From Xanthomonas arboricola pv. juglandis (GTDB lineage Bacteria > Pseudomonadota > Gammaproteobacteria > Xanthomonadales > Xanthomonadaceae): a stretch of DNA of 64,000 nt. Below the pieces are notes generated by a model. The model saw only the letters and a program-made list of their open reading frames with translations. It did no database searches and was not told the origin of the DNA. Every line of letters begins with the position of its first letter. Positions within the stretch are counted from its first letter, which is position 1. The stretch is taken from NCBI RefSeq assembly GCF_001013475.1, contig NZ_JZEF01000001.1, forward strand, positions 409,372 through 473,371. The letters run 5' to 3'. Position numbers and translations under genes: made by a program. Of this stretch, positions 44,459 through 54,556 are shown one piece after another.

Positions 44459-45826
44459 TCGGATAGCAGGAGTATAGGGTTTATATCGTTAGGCTGCCCG
44501 AAGGCGCTCGTCGACTCCGAACGCATCCTCACCCAGCTACGCGTGGAGGGCTACGACATCGTGCCCAGTTACGACGCTGCCGACGTGGTGGTGGTCAATA
44601 CATGCGGTTTCATCGACTCGGCGGTGACCGAGTCGCTGGATGCGATCGGCGAGGCGATGAACGCCAACGGCAAGGTGATCGTCACCGGCTGCCTGGGCAA
44701 GCGCCCGGAACAGATCCGCGAGGCCTACCCGCAGGTGCTGGCGGTGTCCGGCCCGCAGGACTATCAGAGCGTGATGGAGGCGGTGCACGCCGCATTGCCG
44801 CCGCGCCACGACCCGTTCGTGGATCTGGTGCCCGACTACGGCATCAAGCTGACCCCGCGCCATTACGCGTATCTGAAGATCTCCGAAGGCTGCAACCACC
44901 GTTGCAGCTTCTGCATCATTCCCTCGATGCGCGGCGATCTGGCCTCGCGTCCTGTCGATGAGGTGCTGCGCGAAGCCGAACGCCTGGTGCGTGGCGGGGT
45001 CAAGGAATTGCTGGTGGTCTCGCAGGACACCTCGGCCTACGGCGTGGACCTGAAATATGCCGAGCGCCCGTGGCGCGATCGCATGTACCAGACCCGCATG
45101 AAGGCGCTGTGCGAAGGCCTGTCGGAGCTGGGCGTGTGGACGCGGCTGCACTACGTGTATCCGTACCCGCACGTGGACGATGTGATTCCGCTGATGGCCG
45201 AAGGCAAGCTGCTGCCGTACCTGGACATCCCGTTCCAGCACGCCAGCCCGCGCATTCTCAAATTGATGAAGCGGCCCGGTGCGGTGGAAAAGACCCTCGA
45301 GCGCGTGCAGCGCTGGAAGGCGATGTGCCCGGAGATCACGGTGCGCTCCACCTTCATCGTCGGCTTCCCCGGCGAGACCGATGCCGAATTCGAATCCATG
45401 CTCGACTTCCTGGATCAGGCCCAGCTCGATCGCGTCGGCGCATTTGCGTATTCGCCGGTGGAAGGTGCCAGCGCCAACGCGTTGCCGGATCCGGTGCCGG
45501 AAGAGCTCAAGCAGGAACGTCTGGCGCGCTTCATGGCCAGGCAGGCTGAGATTTCCGCCGCGCGGCTGGAGGCCAAGATCGGCAGCGTGCAGCAATGCCT
45601 GGTCGACCTGATCGAAGACGATATCGCGGTGGCGCGCTCGCGCGCGGACGCCCCGGAAATCGACGGCCTGGTGCATATCCAGAATGGCGGCGAGCGCGGC
45701 TTGAAGGTCGGCGACCTGGTCGATGTGGAAATCACCGACAGCGACGAGCACGATCTGTTCGGCGATGCATTGCCGGCCAATGTCGCAATCCAGCAGGGAC
45801 GCGCGTTGAATCTGCAGATGGTGTAA
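44459..45826 (+). CDS. rimO: Ribosomal protein uS12 methylthiotransferase
   Basis: About 455 residues from the GTG at 44459, with AGGTG seven bases upstream; a TTG at 44423 is also in frame but lies inside the recombinase gene. UPF0004 domain Cys in [12 protein letters not shown] and in [10 protein letters not shown]; radical-SAM CxxxCxxC in [15 protein letters not shown]-terminal TRAM domain. The enzyme adds methylthio to Asp88 of S12. The first 15 codons (ATA, TTA, AGG) are unlike the rest and abut the serine-recombinase element, so the native N terminus was probably replaced on integration. Confidence 0.92.
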   Translation, partial: SDSRSIGFISLGCPKALVDSERILTQLRVEGYDIVPSYDAADVVVVNTCGFIDSAVTESLDAIGEAMNANGKVIVTGCLGKRPEQIREAYPQVLAVSGPQDYQSVMEAVHAALPPRHDPFVDLVPDYGIKLTPRHYAYLKISEGCNHRCSFCIIPSMRGDLASRPVDEVLREAERLVRGGVKELLVVSQDTSAYGVDLKYAERPWRDRMYQTRMKALCEGLSELGVWTRLHYVYPYPHVDDVIPLMAEGKLLPYLDIPFQHASPRILKLMKRPGAVEKTLERVQRWKAMCPEITVRSTFIVGFPGETDAEFESMLDFLDQAQLDRVGAFAYSPVEGASANALPDPVPEELKQERLARFMARQAEISAARLEAKIGSVQQCLVDLIEDDIAVARSRADAPEIDGLVHIQNGGERGLKVGDLVDVEITDSDEHDLFGDALPANVAIQQGRALNLQMV

Positions 45827-45854
45827 CTGGACGCTGGTCCTTGCACACCTGTCC

Positions 45855-45922
45855 GTAGGAGCGCACTTGTGCGCGATGGGGCCTGATCGATAACGCCCCA
45901 TCGCGCACAAGTGCGCTCCTAC
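45855..45922. repeat. Long REP-like hairpin between rimO and greB
   Basis: Arms of about 28 bases, beginning GTAGGAGCGCACTTGTGCGC and ending in its complement, pair perfectly around a 13-base loop. It sits between convergent genes, so it can also act as a bidirectional terminator. GTAGGAGCG heads this and the copies near 54.2 and 54.56 kb. Confidence 0.85.
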
Positions 45923-45951
45923 ATGCAGGTCAGCAGAGTGCGATCATTCGC

Positions 45952-46458
45952 CTACTGATTGGCGTAATCCACCGACACCACCACGAAGGTGTGCTTGCCC
46001 GACGGCAACTGCGCTTCGAACTCGTCGTCCACGCGTTTTTTCAGCAGCGCGCGCGCCAAGGGCGAGTCGATGCTGATCCAGCCGCGTCCGGCGTCGGTTT
46101 CGTCCGGGCCGACGATGCGGTAGTGCAGCAGCTCGCCGCTGTCTGCGTCCTCCAGTTCGACCTGTGCGCCGAAGAACACCGCGCGCGGATCGGTCGGTGC
46201 GGTATCCACCACGCGCAGCGCTTCCAGCCGTTTGCTCAGATAACGCACGCGGCGGTCGATCTCGCCCAGCTGCTTCTTGCGATAGGTGTACTCGGCGTTC
46301 TCCGAGCGGTCGCCTTCTGCCGCGGCGGCGGCCAGCGCACGCACCACCTCCGGCCGACGCACGCGCCAGAGCTCTTCCAGCTCGGCCTTGAGCCGGGCGT
46401 GGCCGTCGGGCGTGATCAGTGCGGTGCTTTTTTCGGCGGGCGGGCGCCAGCGGCTCAT
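45952..46458 (-). CDS. greB: Transcription elongation factor GreB
   Basis: 168 residues from the ATG at 46458; the open frame extends to 46641, but the start [24 protein letters not shown] is the GreB N terminus. The N-terminal coiled coil contains [22 protein letters not shown] with the paired acidic tip residues that reach the RNA polymerase active site. The C-terminal FKBP-like domain ([24 protein letters not shown], read in outline) follows. GreB stimulates cleavage of backtracked RNA. Convergent with rimO. Confidence 0.93.
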   Translation of the reverse strand: MSRWRPPAEKSTALITPDGHARLKAELEELWRVRRPEVVRALAAAAAEGDRSENAEYTYRKKQLGEIDRRVRYLSKRLEALRVVDTAPTDPRAVFFGAQVELEDADSGELLHYRIVGPDETDAGRGWISIDSPLARALLKKRVDDEFEAQLPSGKHTFVVVSVDYANQ

Positions 46459-46564
46459 GGGCGGTGTATCGGACAGCGGGGCCGCGATGCTAGCGCGCAT
46501 GGCCGGCTTGCGCATCTGCCGTCGCACGGCGAAGCTTTGCGCTTTCTGGGACACGGACGTTGTC

Positions 46565-48031
46565 ATGTTGCTGATGCCGCTGCACAAGCCCTGGTCGCGC
46601 CAGAACATTCCCTGGGTGACGCTGCTGCTGGTGTTGGTCAATGTGGTGGTGTACCTGGGCTATCAGCGCAAGGACGACGCGCTGGTCGAAAACGCGGTGC
46701 GCTACTACGTCGAGTCCGGCCTCGGTGCACTGGAGGCGCAAGCCCACGAGCGCTATCTGCAGCAGACCGACGACACCAAGTTGCGCGCTGCGCGCCAGGG
46801 CAAGCTGGGCAGCGTGCCGGCGCGGCAACGCCTTGCCTATCTGGCGCAGCTGACGATGCACGACCTGGCCTTTACAGAGGCATTGCGCAGCGGCGCATTG
46901 TTCAAGGACGAGCAGCGTCAGCGCGAATGGCGCACCTTGCGCGCGCCCTACGATGCGCGCCTGTCCAAGGTGTTCACGCTACGGCATCTGCAGCGTAGCT
47001 CCGAGTGGTCACCTGCGAGAATGCTGACGGCCACCTTCCTGCATGGCAGCTTCGATCATTTGCTGGGCAACATGCTGTTTCTGCTGGCGCTGGGCACCTT
47101 GCTGGAAGGCGCGATCGGCAGCGGCTGGTTCCTGCTGCTGTATCTGCTCGGCGGGTTCGGCGCCAGCGCGGCCAGCCTGTGGTGGCGCTGGGGCGCACCG
47201 GGTGGCGGCCTGGGCGCCTCCGGTGCGATCGCTGCCTTGATGGGCGCGTTCTGCGTGGTCTGGGGCAGGCGCAAGGTGCGCTTCTTCTACTGGTTCTTTG
47301 TGGTATTCGATTACGTACGCGGGCCGGCGATCTTGCTGCTGCCGCTGTGGCTGGGCTGGGAGCTGTACAGCCTGCTATGGAGCGACAACGGCAGTGTCGC
47401 CTTCGAGGCACACGCCGGTGGGCTGGTCAGTGGCGCCCTGCTCGGTGTCGTGCTGGTGCTGTTGCGGCGCACGCGCCCGTCTTTCATGCAGGAGAGCGAG
47501 GCAGTGCTGGTGGACGATCGCTGGGAGCGCGCGCAGCGGCACCTGGGACGCATGGAGAACGTGGAAGCCGAGCGCCTGTTGGCGGAGCTGGCCAGCGAGC
47601 AGCCGCATAACCTGGACGTGGCGCTGGCGCGCTACCGCACCGCGCGCAATGCCGGCCGCAATCAGGACACCGTGCAGCACGCGCAGACGCTGTTGCAGCT
47701 GCACACGCACCACGCCGAGCAGACGCGCATCCAGCTGACAGTCGCTGCCGAACTGAGCAAGGCCGGGATCGGGTACGCGCCATCGGCACGTATGGCACTG
47801 ATCGGCGCATGCCTGCGCACGGGATTGTTGGCCGATGCCGAACGTCTGTTGAAGGAAGGCGAGTCGGGGATGCCGCGCGCCGAGCTGGCGCACCACTGGT
47901 TCGTACTGGCCCTGCGGCACGGCGAGCTGCAGGACGGCGCGCAGCGTGTGCGCTTGCTGCGTCAGCTGCTGGAGCAGTTTCCCGAGCAGGCACAGGCCAG
48001 CAAGGCGCGCTTTTTGCTCGAGAACGGGTAA
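46565..48031 (+). CDS. Rhomboid-family intramembrane serine protease with C-terminal extension
   Basis: 488 residues (ATG at 46565; ATG at 46574 also possible). After TM1 ([17 protein letters not shown]) comes a 130-residue soluble insert, then the rhomboid core: [18 protein letters not shown] (oxyanion Asn), [13 protein letters not shown] (catalytic Ser) and [11 protein letters not shown] (catalytic His). The last 190 residues are soluble and helical, reading like TPR repeats ([20 protein letters not shown]). Both the TM1-TM2 insert and TPR-like tail go beyond the minimal family. Substrate unknown. Divergent from greB. Confidence 0.88.
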   Translation: MLLMPLHKPWSRQNIPWVTLLLVLVNVVVYLGYQRKDDALVENAVRYYVESGLGALEAQAHERYLQQTDDTKLRAARQGKLGSVPARQRLAYLAQLTMHDLAFTEALRSGALFKDEQRQREWRTLRAPYDARLSKVFTLRHLQRSSEWSPARMLTATFLHGSFDHLLGNMLFLLALGTLLEGAIGSGWFLLLYLLGGFGASAASLWWRWGAPGGGLGASGAIAALMGAFCVVWGRRKVRFFYWFFVVFDYVRGPAILLLPLWLGWELYSLLWSDNGSVAFEAHAGGLVSGALLGVVLVLLRRTRPSFMQESEAVLVDDRWERAQRHLGRMENVEAERLLAELASEQPHNLDVALARYRTARNAGRNQDTVQHAQTLLQLHTHHAEQTRIQLTVAAELSKAGIGYAPSARMALIGACLRTGLLADAERLLKEGESGMPRAELAHHWFVLALRHGELQDGAQRVRLLRQLLEQFPEQAQASKARFLLENG

Positions 48032-48445
48032 GTGGTTTCTGCTTGATCCGTGTTGCCAAAGCAAGCGGTGAGGGCGCCGCGCGCTCGACTCACCGGAGCT
48101 TTTGACCTGGCATTTGACTGGACTTGAAAGACACTGCTACGCGAGGTCCGGGTTGCTGTTGTGTCTTCTGCTTCGAGCAGAATTATCTAGCGCGGATGGA
48201 TGAGTTGCAGAGCGGTGGATCTGCAGCCTGGCTGCAGGGTCCTTACCCGCCCACCATCGCAGGACACGCCGCGAGTACGTCCTTGTAGGCTCTTACGCGG
48301 CATCCATGCCGCGTAAGGTCCCGCGACGGTGAGCGGGCAAGGACCAGTCGAGATGGTCGGTATGTAGGGTTACGAGCAGTACACGTCGCGCGACGGACCG
48401 ATGGTGGAGCATCTGATCTGAGCCTTAGAAAGCTTTGTTGGCTGC
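48032..48445. other. Non-coding spacer with palindromic repeat
   Basis: 414 bases between convergent genes with no supported frame. Its first part (48057-48090) resembles 17493-17526, and the middle holds repeat copy B. Nothing else recognised. Confidence 0.6.
48235..48363 (+). repeat. Intergenic palindromic repeat, copy B
   Basis: About 130 bases nearly identical to 17098-17226 in the same orientation, with the same core palindrome (TTACGCGGCATCC/ATGCCGCGTAA) and pairing outer arms. Differences are mostly single transitions, several of them compensatory or in loops. Confidence 0.8.
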
Positions 48446-49720
48446 TCAAGCTGGTTGAATCGCCACCGCTTTCAGCGCGGCTTCCAGCTTCGCGCGTAGT
48501 GCATCGTCGTCGCATTGAACCAGTGCGTTTTGCAGCACTGCGCGCGCCTGCTCATCGCGGCCGAACCGCTCGCCCAACAGCAGGCCGGCATCCAGCGACC
48601 ATGCCGGCATCATCCGATCGCGCGGCCATGCGGCGATTGCCGCAAGCAGACCATCGGTCGCCAGCTGGAATTGCCCGGCCATCTTGGCGCGCTCGGCCAG
48701 CAAGGTGGCGTGCTCTGGCGTCAGCGGGGTAAACGTGGAGTCGCCGTCCAGCGCTTCGCGCTGCAGTGCGAGCGCGCGACGCTCCTGTTTTTCCTGCATC
48801 AGGCGGTTGATGTACTGGCGGGTGTGCTCGCGCAGTTCATCGTTGCGATGGTGTTGACGCAGCAGGCGTTGATACAGCTCGTGCACCGCCAGGCTCACCG
48901 CACGCGAACGCACCGCCCCGCGCAGGGCCTGGAACGCCTCGTCGGAATGTCCGTCGCGCAGGTACTGGTCGGCTTCGTCGAGCAGGCGTTGATCGGGGTC
49001 TTCGCGCTCGAGCGCCGCATCGCCGCTGGGCACGTAGCCGAGGTCTTCGTGGTACTGGTAGACCAGATACCCCATCAGGTGGAAGCTGGCGAACAGGCTC
49101 CAGATCGAGGCGATCACCACCGTCGCCTCGCGCACGATCGGCGGCAGATACTTCAGCGCGATGAAGATCGCCGCGGTGGCGCTGCCCTGGATCACGTACA
49201 GCAAACCGTATGCAGCCAGGTACGGCCAGCCGATGCGCATTGCCATGTCGATCGACACGGCCGGATTGAGGGCGCGGCGCAGGCTGCCATCGATGGCCAG
49301 CGCAATCATCATGCCCGGCAGCAGCAGCTGGACTGCCAGATAGGCGATGGTCAGGCCAGGCTTGCCCGCCAGCACGCCAGCGGCACCAATGACGATGCCC
49401 AACGCAAGCGCCAGCAAGACCAGCCGCAGCACCGCGCTGTCGAAGCTGTTGTAGCCCAGTCGAGGAGCGTCGGCTTGCCCGTCGGCGGTATGGCGCAGGA
49501 TGTCGAAGGCATAGGTGTAGGTCGCCATGCCCAGCACGCCGGCGACCACCAGTTTCAGGATGCCCGGCAGCACCAGCAGTGCGCTGCACAGCGTCAGCGC
49601 AATCAATGCGTACAGCGCCGAGCCGCGCAGCGGATAGGTGGCAATGGCGGGTATGCGGGTCCAGAACGGTGCCGGCGCGGCCTGCGCGGCAACCTTGCGT
49701 GCGCGAAAACGGTCTTCCAT
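48446..49720 (-). CDS. Multi-spanning membrane protein with soluble helical C-terminal domain
   Basis: 424 residues from the ATG at 49720 (MEDRFRARKVAAQ). The first 230 residues hold six or so membrane helices (ALYALIALTLCSALLVLPGIL, split; LLALALGIVIGAAGVLAG; IIRE-type loop PPIVREATVV). From about residue 255 it is soluble and helical, TPR-like (LDEADQYLRDGHSDEAFQAL). It resembles DUF4013-type proteins of unknown function. Convergent with the rhomboid gene, which has the same membrane-plus-TPR plan; that may be coincidence. Confidence 0.75.
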   Translation of the reverse strand: MEDRFRARKVAAQAAPAPFWTRIPAIATYPLRGSALYALIALTLCSALLVLPGILKLVVAGVLGMATYTYAFDILRHTADGQADAPRLGYNSFDSAVLRLVLLALALGIVIGAAGVLAGKPGLTIAYLAVQLLLPGMMIALAIDGSLRRALNPAVSIDMAMRIGWPYLAAYGLLYVIQGSATAAIFIALKYLPPIVREATVVIASIWSLFASFHLMGYLVYQYHEDLGYVPSGDAALEREDPDQRLLDEADQYLRDGHSDEAFQALRGAVRSRAVSLAVHELYQRLLRQHHRNDELREHTRQYINRLMQEKQERRALALQREALDGDSTFTPLTPEHATLLAERAKMAGQFQLATDGLLAAIAAWPRDRMMPAWSLDAGLLLGERFGRDEQARAVLQNALVQCDDDALRAKLEAALKAVAIQPA

Positions 49721-50072
49721 GACGCTCCCCAGGCGTGTGATGTGACCGGATTGTGCGGTGGCGCGTGCCGTCACGCAATTGGGGGAGGGCGAGCCAATTA
49801 AACCTGGAATGGGCACAGGCCGGCGCCATGTCGCCGGCACGGTCTGGATATTGCTGGCCATGCGTCAGTGGCAGCACTGCATTGAAGCTCGCTGTGTCCG
49901 ATAGCATCGGATGCGCATCGACAGACCATCGATGCGTTGCGTGCATGATCTGTCCGACGCACTGGGGGGCAATAGGTAAAATAATGGCCCGCCGCAATCT
50001 TGCGGCCCATACGAGCGACCGGGCGCGCCGCGCCCCTGGCATTGCCGTCGCTAGCATCACAAGGAGTGTCGC
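49721..50072. other. Divergent intergenic region upstream of nudK
   Basis: 352 bases. Apart from AAGGAG in front of the nudK TTG start, I see no gene, repeat or clear promoter. The AT-richer tract GGTAAAATAATGG near 49975 could be a -10 region for nudK. Confidence 0.4.
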
Positions 50073-50672
50073 TTGAATCCCTCTGCCACTGGCAACCCGC
50101 AGGTCCGCATTCGCAGCATCGATGTGCTCTCGGACAATTGGTATGTGCTGCGTAAGGTCACGTTCGATTTTCAGCGCAAGGACGGCCGCTGGCAGACCCT
50201 GTCACGTGAAGCCTACGATCGTGGCAATGGCGCCACCATTCTGCTGTATAGCCGCGCCAAGCAGACGGTGATGCTGACCCGCCAGTTCCGCCTGCCCACG
50301 CTGCTAAATGGCAATCCCGACGGCATGCTGATCGAAGCCTGTGCCGGCCTGCTCGACCAGGACGATGCGCTGACCTGCATCCGCAAGGAAACCGAAGAAG
50401 AAACCGGCTACCGCATCGACAACGTGCGCAAGGTGTTCGAGGCCTTCATGAGCCCTGGCTCGGTCACCGAACGCCTGTACTTCTTCGTCGGTGAATACTT
50501 CGACGGCGACAAGGTCAGCGAGGGCGGCGGACTCGAAGAAGACGGCGAAGAGATCGAGGTGCTCGAGCTGTCCCTTGATACAGCGCTGGCGATGGTCGGC
50601 TCGGGCGAGATCGCCGATGCCAAGACCATCATGCTGCTGCAGTACGCCAAGTTGCATGGCGTGTTGGGGTAA
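50073..50672 (+). CDS. nudK: GDP-mannose pyrophosphatase, Nudix family
   Basis: 199 residues starting at a TTG (50073), chosen because AAGGAG lies 7 bases upstream and the protein NPSATGNPQVRIRSIDVLSDNWYVL begins as NudK does. The Nudix box is ACAGLLDQDDALTCIRKETEEETGY in outline (GLLD ... RKETEEETGY), with the metal-binding Glu cluster. MSPGSVTE follows, as in NudK. The enzyme splits GDP-mannose to GMP and mannose-1-phosphate, touching on the xanthan precursor pool. Confidence 0.88.
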   Translation: MNPSATGNPQVRIRSIDVLSDNWYVLRKVTFDFQRKDGRWQTLSREAYDRGNGATILLYSRAKQTVMLTRQFRLPTLLNGNPDGMLIEACAGLLDQDDALTCIRKETEEETGYRIDNVRKVFEAFMSPGSVTERLYFFVGEYFDGDKVSEGGGLEEDGEEIEVLELSLDTALAMVGSGEIADAKTIMLLQYAKLHGVLG

Positions 50673-50743
50673 GTTCACGCCAACACGCGGTAGCCCTTCA
50701 GGGCGACTGTGTCATCGAGATGTGTCGGCGGCGGTCAAGCTGA

Positions 50744-52249
50744 TCAACGCTTCCCACCAAAAATACTGCCGAAGATGCCGCGCACGATCTGCTGGCCGAT
50801 CTTGCTGCCCACCGTGCGCGAGGTCTGCTTGGCCATCGCTTCGAGCATGCCCTGGCGGCGGCTGGTGCCGAACACCGCGTCCTTGACCGCCTTGCCGAAG
50901 CCGCTGTCGTGCGCATCGTCGTCTTCGCGCGTGCGTGCCGGCGGTGCGGCATTGTGTTCGGCGACCTGTTCGACGCGGCGCGCCAGCAGCTCGGCAGCCG
51001 ATTCTCGGTTGATCGCGGTGTCGTAGCGGGTGCCGACCGGGCTGGCCGCGCGCATCTGCGCGCGTTCGGTCTCGCTGATGGCGCCCATGCGGCAGCGCGG
51101 CGGGGCGATGAGCGTTTGCTGCACCGGTGCCGGCACGCCCTTGCCTTGCAGCGGCGACACCAGCGCCTCGCCGGTGCCCAGGCTGGAGATCGCCGTGGCC
51201 ACATCGAGCTTGGGATTGGCCACGAAGGTCTGCGCCGCAGTCTTGACCGCCTTCTGGTCGCGCGGGGTGAACGCGCGCAGAGCATGCTGTACGCGGTTGC
51301 CGAGCTGGCCGAGGATGTTGTCCGGAATGTCGTCGGGAAACTGCGAGCAGAAATACACGCCCACGCCCTTGGAGCGGATCAGCCGGACCACCTGCTCGAT
51401 CCGCTGCACCAGCGCAGCCGGCGCATCGTCGAACAGCAAATGCGCTTCGTCGAAGACGAACACCAGCTTGGGGTGTTCCAGGTCGCCCACCTCGGGCAGA
51501 CGCTCGAACAGTTCCGACAGCAGCCACAGCAGGAAGGTGGAATACAGCTTCGGCTTGAGCACCAATTGATTGGCCGCCAGGAGGCCGATCACGCCACGGC
51601 CGTCAGCAGACACGCGCATCAGGTCAGCCAGCTCCAGCGCCGGCTCGCCGAAGAAGTGCTCGCCGCCGTCCTGCGCCAGCCGCAGCAGAGCGCGCTGGAT
51701 CGCGGCCACCGACTGGCTGGAGACCAGCCCGTAACTGGTGGACAGTTCCTTGCGTTCTTCCACCACCAATCCAAGCAGCGCGCGCAGGTCATCCAGGTCC
51801 AGCAACAGCAGGCCACGGTCGTCGGCCAGGTTGAACACGATGTCGAGCACGCCGGACTGGGTGTCGTTGAGTTCCAGAATACGCGCGAGCAGGGCAGGGC
51901 CCATCTCGCTGACGGTGGTGCGCACCGGGTGGCCGAGCTGACCGTACAGATCCCAGAACACCACCGGGCTGGCGGCCGGCGCGTAGTCGGCGATGCCGAT
52001 CTCCGTGGCGCGCTGCAGCACGCCGGCGGCGCCGTCGCCTGCCACCGCCAGCCCGGCGACATCGCCTTTCACGTCGGCCAGGAACACCGGGACACCCATG
52101 CGCGAGAAGCCTTCGGCCAGGGTCATCAAGGTCACGGTCTTGCCGGTGCCGGTGGCGCCGGCCACCAGTCCGTGGCGATTGCCGAAGCGTCCTTCCAGCA
52201 CGACCGGGATGTCGTCGGTGACGCCTTTGCCGAGCAGGAACGAGGCCAT
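50744..52249 (-). CDS. HerA-like ATPase, DUF853/YjgR family
   Basis: 501 residues from the ATG at 52249. P-loop VAGATGTGKTVTLMTLAEG at about residue 30 and Walker B LVFVFDEAHLLFDD at about residue 260; the C-terminal region is Arg/Ala-rich and ends in a Gly-rich IGQQIVRGIFGSIFGGKR. The family belongs to the FtsK/HerA superfamily of pumping ATPases; YjgR has no defined task. Stand-alone, so no defence association is implied. Confidence 0.88.
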   Translation of the reverse strand: MASFLLGKGVTDDIPVVLEGRFGNRHGLVAGATGTGKTVTLMTLAEGFSRMGVPVFLADVKGDVAGLAVAGDGAAGVLQRATEIGIADYAPAASPVVFWDLYGQLGHPVRTTVSEMGPALLARILELNDTQSGVLDIVFNLADDRGLLLLDLDDLRALLGLVVEERKELSTSYGLVSSQSVAAIQRALLRLAQDGGEHFFGEPALELADLMRVSADGRGVIGLLAANQLVLKPKLYSTFLLWLLSELFERLPEVGDLEHPKLVFVFDEAHLLFDDAPAALVQRIEQVVRLIRSKGVGVYFCSQFPDDIPDNILGQLGNRVQHALRAFTPRDQKAVKTAAQTFVANPKLDVATAISSLGTGEALVSPLQGKGVPAPVQQTLIAPPRCRMGAISETERAQMRAASPVGTRYDTAINRESAAELLARRVEQVAEHNAAPPARTREDDDAHDSGFGKAVKDAVFGTSRRQGMLEAMAKQTSRTVGSKIGQQIVRGIFGSIFGGKR

Positions 52250-52533
52250 AGCGCAGATCCGGTGGGAAATGCCGGATTCTAGCGGGCAATCCGGCCGCGC
52301 AAACCGGGCGGGGCTTGACCCCGGATTTCGACCGCGCTGTCTGGCTGCCGGCGGCCGACAGGCAGTGCAACAATGCAGCCTGTGTGCCAGCCGCTTGCCG
52401 CCCTTCCTCAAGGCATTCCAGGCCCGCTGCGCCACCACCAAGCTAACGGCCCACTGACCCTGCCGGCCCCGCCGCCTTGCTCCGGTGTCGCCCCGGCGGC
52501 TACCCTGCCTGCCTTTCCGCTGCACTGCCTACG

Positions 52534-54117
52534 ATGCCGCTCGCTCATTTTGGTTTGCGCCCATGGCCGGTTCTGGTCGTGGTGGCGCTGATGTCTGTCG
52601 TCCCCGCTGCCCACGCCATTTCCAAACGCGACACGGAGAAGGCCGCCGTGCTCGATGCCCGCATGGCCGCCGCCGAAAAGCGTTACCGCGATGCGCTGGT
52701 GCTGGTGAACAACTCCGACCCCAAGGGCACCGCCGAAGGCGATGCCGCGCTGGAGGACATGGAAGACGTCATCGACGCCTGCATCAAGCAGCGCGGCTGC
52801 CTGGTCGCCAATCAGCTGGCCACCTACAAACGCCTGCTGAAGGCGCGCGCCGATGCCGAAGCGCCGGCCGCCGAAGATCCGCAGGACGACGACACCCTGC
52901 TGCAGGCCGACCCGGACCACCTCGGCCCGGCGGCGAACGGCGTGCCCGAGGCGGCGCGTGCTGCCACGCTGCTCAACGACCAGCGCCACGATTTCGACAA
53001 GATGGTGCAGTACAACCCTGCCGTGCAGGCCGGCATCCGCCGCTGGCTGACCGACATGCGCCCGGCGCTGCTGACCAGCTACGAGAACTACAGCAACCTG
53101 CGCGGGGTGATGTGGCCGGAATGGCAGAAGCGCGGCCTGCCCGAGGCGCTGCTGTTCGGCATCATGGCCAAGGAATCCAACGGCAAGGTGCACGCCAGTT
53201 CGCGTGCCGGCGCGGCCGGGTTGATGCAGTTCATGCCGGCCACCGGGCGTCGCTTCGGGCTGGGCCCGGACGGCACCGGCTTCGACACGCGCTTCGATGC
53301 ACGCAGCGCCGCCGAAGCCAGCGCCGCCTACCTCAACGAGCGCATGGCCGGGCTCAACCGCAACATCGAGCTGGCGCTGGCCGCCTACAACGGTGGCGAA
53401 GGCCGTGCCGCGCGCGTGTTCTCGCAGAGCGGCGGGCGCGGGTTCTGGGAGCAGGATGTCTACAACCAGTTCCCGGCCGAAACCAAGGACTACGTGCCGA
53501 TGGTGATCGCTGCGGCATGGATCTTCCTGCACCCGCGCCAGTACGGTGTGGACTTCGCCAAGCTCGACGCGCAGCCGGCCACGCTGAAGCTGGCCAAGTC
53601 GACCACCATCTACGAACTCACCATCTGCCTGGGCAGCATGGGCACGCGCGACGGTTACATGCGTGCGTTGCGCAACCTCAACCCGCGCTATGAATCCGAT
53701 GGCTGGATCCCGGCCGGCACCGTCATCAACGCCACCAACCGCATCGTCAGCCTGTACACGCGCTACTGCGTCAACGGCCCGCGCGCGGACCTGGCGCGCA
53801 CGCTGATCACCGCCGACCTCAACAGCGCGATCGTGCGCAGCAGCAGCGCCCCCGAGTACGTGCCCAGCGTGGCGGTGGGCGATGTCAGCCCGATGGCCGG
53901 TGTGCCGACCACCGTGGCTACCGGCCAGCCGGCGATCGCCAAGCCCAAGGCCAAGCAGGCGCGCAGCTACACCGTCGCCAGGGGTGACACGCTCGGCCGC
54001 GTCGCGCAGAAGTACCAGTGCGAGATCAAGGAGCTGGCCAAGGCCAATGGCCTGAAGGCACCGTCGTATGCGCTCAAGCCAGGGCAGAGCATCAAGCTGG
54101 CCGGCTGCGATCGCTGA
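52534..54117 (+). CDS. mltD: Membrane-bound lytic murein transglycosylase D-like, with LysM
   Basis: 527 residues from the ATG at 52534. A signal peptide (WPVLVVVALMSVVPAAHA) is followed by an Ala-rich helical region, then an SLT domain (residues 205-330): GIMAKESNGKVHASSRAGAAGLMQFMPATG (outline) with the catalytic Glu in KES, and LALAAYNGGEG. One LysM domain ends the protein (SYTVARGDTLGRVAQKYQCE). It cleaves peptidoglycan to 1,6-anhydro-muropeptides in the periplasm. No lipobox Cys is seen, unlike E. coli MltD, so symbol is by architecture. Confidence 0.88.
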   Translation: MPLAHFGLRPWPVLVVVALMSVVPAAHAISKRDTEKAAVLDARMAAAEKRYRDALVLVNNSDPKGTAEGDAALEDMEDVIDACIKQRGCLVANQLATYKRLLKARADAEAPAAEDPQDDDTLLQADPDHLGPAANGVPEAARAATLLNDQRHDFDKMVQYNPAVQAGIRRWLTDMRPALLTSYENYSNLRGVMWPEWQKRGLPEALLFGIMAKESNGKVHASSRAGAAGLMQFMPATGRRFGLGPDGTGFDTRFDARSAAEASAAYLNERMAGLNRNIELALAAYNGGEGRAARVFSQSGGRGFWEQDVYNQFPAETKDYVPMVIAAAWIFLHPRQYGVDFAKLDAQPATLKLAKSTTIYELTICLGSMGTRDGYMRALRNLNPRYESDGWIPAGTVINATNRIVSLYTRYCVNGPRADLARTLITADLNSAIVRSSSAPEYVPSVAVGDVSPMAGVPTTVATGQPAIAKPKAKQARSYTVARGDTLGRVAQKYQCEIKELAKANGLKAPSYALKPGQSIKLAGCDR

Positions 54118-54211
54118 GCAGCGCTTGCAGTGCCGCGTGGGTTAGAGCATCGGCCAGCTGCTTCGGCAAGCTGCGCCGGGCCGCGCTCCGTTAGAAGCGG
54201 TAGGGCGCCCC

Positions 54212-54254
54212 GTAGGAGCGGACCTGGCCGCGACGAAGCAGTCCGGGTAGTTCC
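54212..54254 (+). repeat. REP element, copy 1
   Basis: Begins GTAGGAGCGGACCTGGCCGC and ends in GGGTAGTTCC; identical over 43 bases to 54557-54599. The partner GGGCCCGCTCCTACG near 54342-54356 is in inverse orientation, so the pair forms a BIME-like hairpin. Confidence 0.85.
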
Positions 54255-54556
54255 GGCACAGGCAAGGCAGTTCCGAATCGGGGGCTGGAGTGCCAAAGGC
54301 CCAAGCGCCCCCAGCCTCACTGCGCATGCCACGTCGCGGTCGGGCCCGCTCCTACGCCCGCATCGTCTTGTTAGGAGCCGGACTGGGCATCGGTCTTGTA
54401 GCGAGCGAGTCTGGCGGCGATGACACCGTCGCGGCGGCGTTTTCGTCGCAGACCCATGCTCCTGCATCGGAGTAGGCCATCGAATTGATCAGCGGAGATC
54501 GTCGGCCAGCGTAGGCCGGCGTACCGCATCGGGGCACTGCGCCGGGCTGCGCCGTG

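Noticed and set aside
50744..52249. HerA-like ATPase as part of a HerA-type defence system
   Set aside because: It is the stand-alone DUF853/YjgR housekeeping form; no SIR2, NurA or nuclease partner is adjacent.
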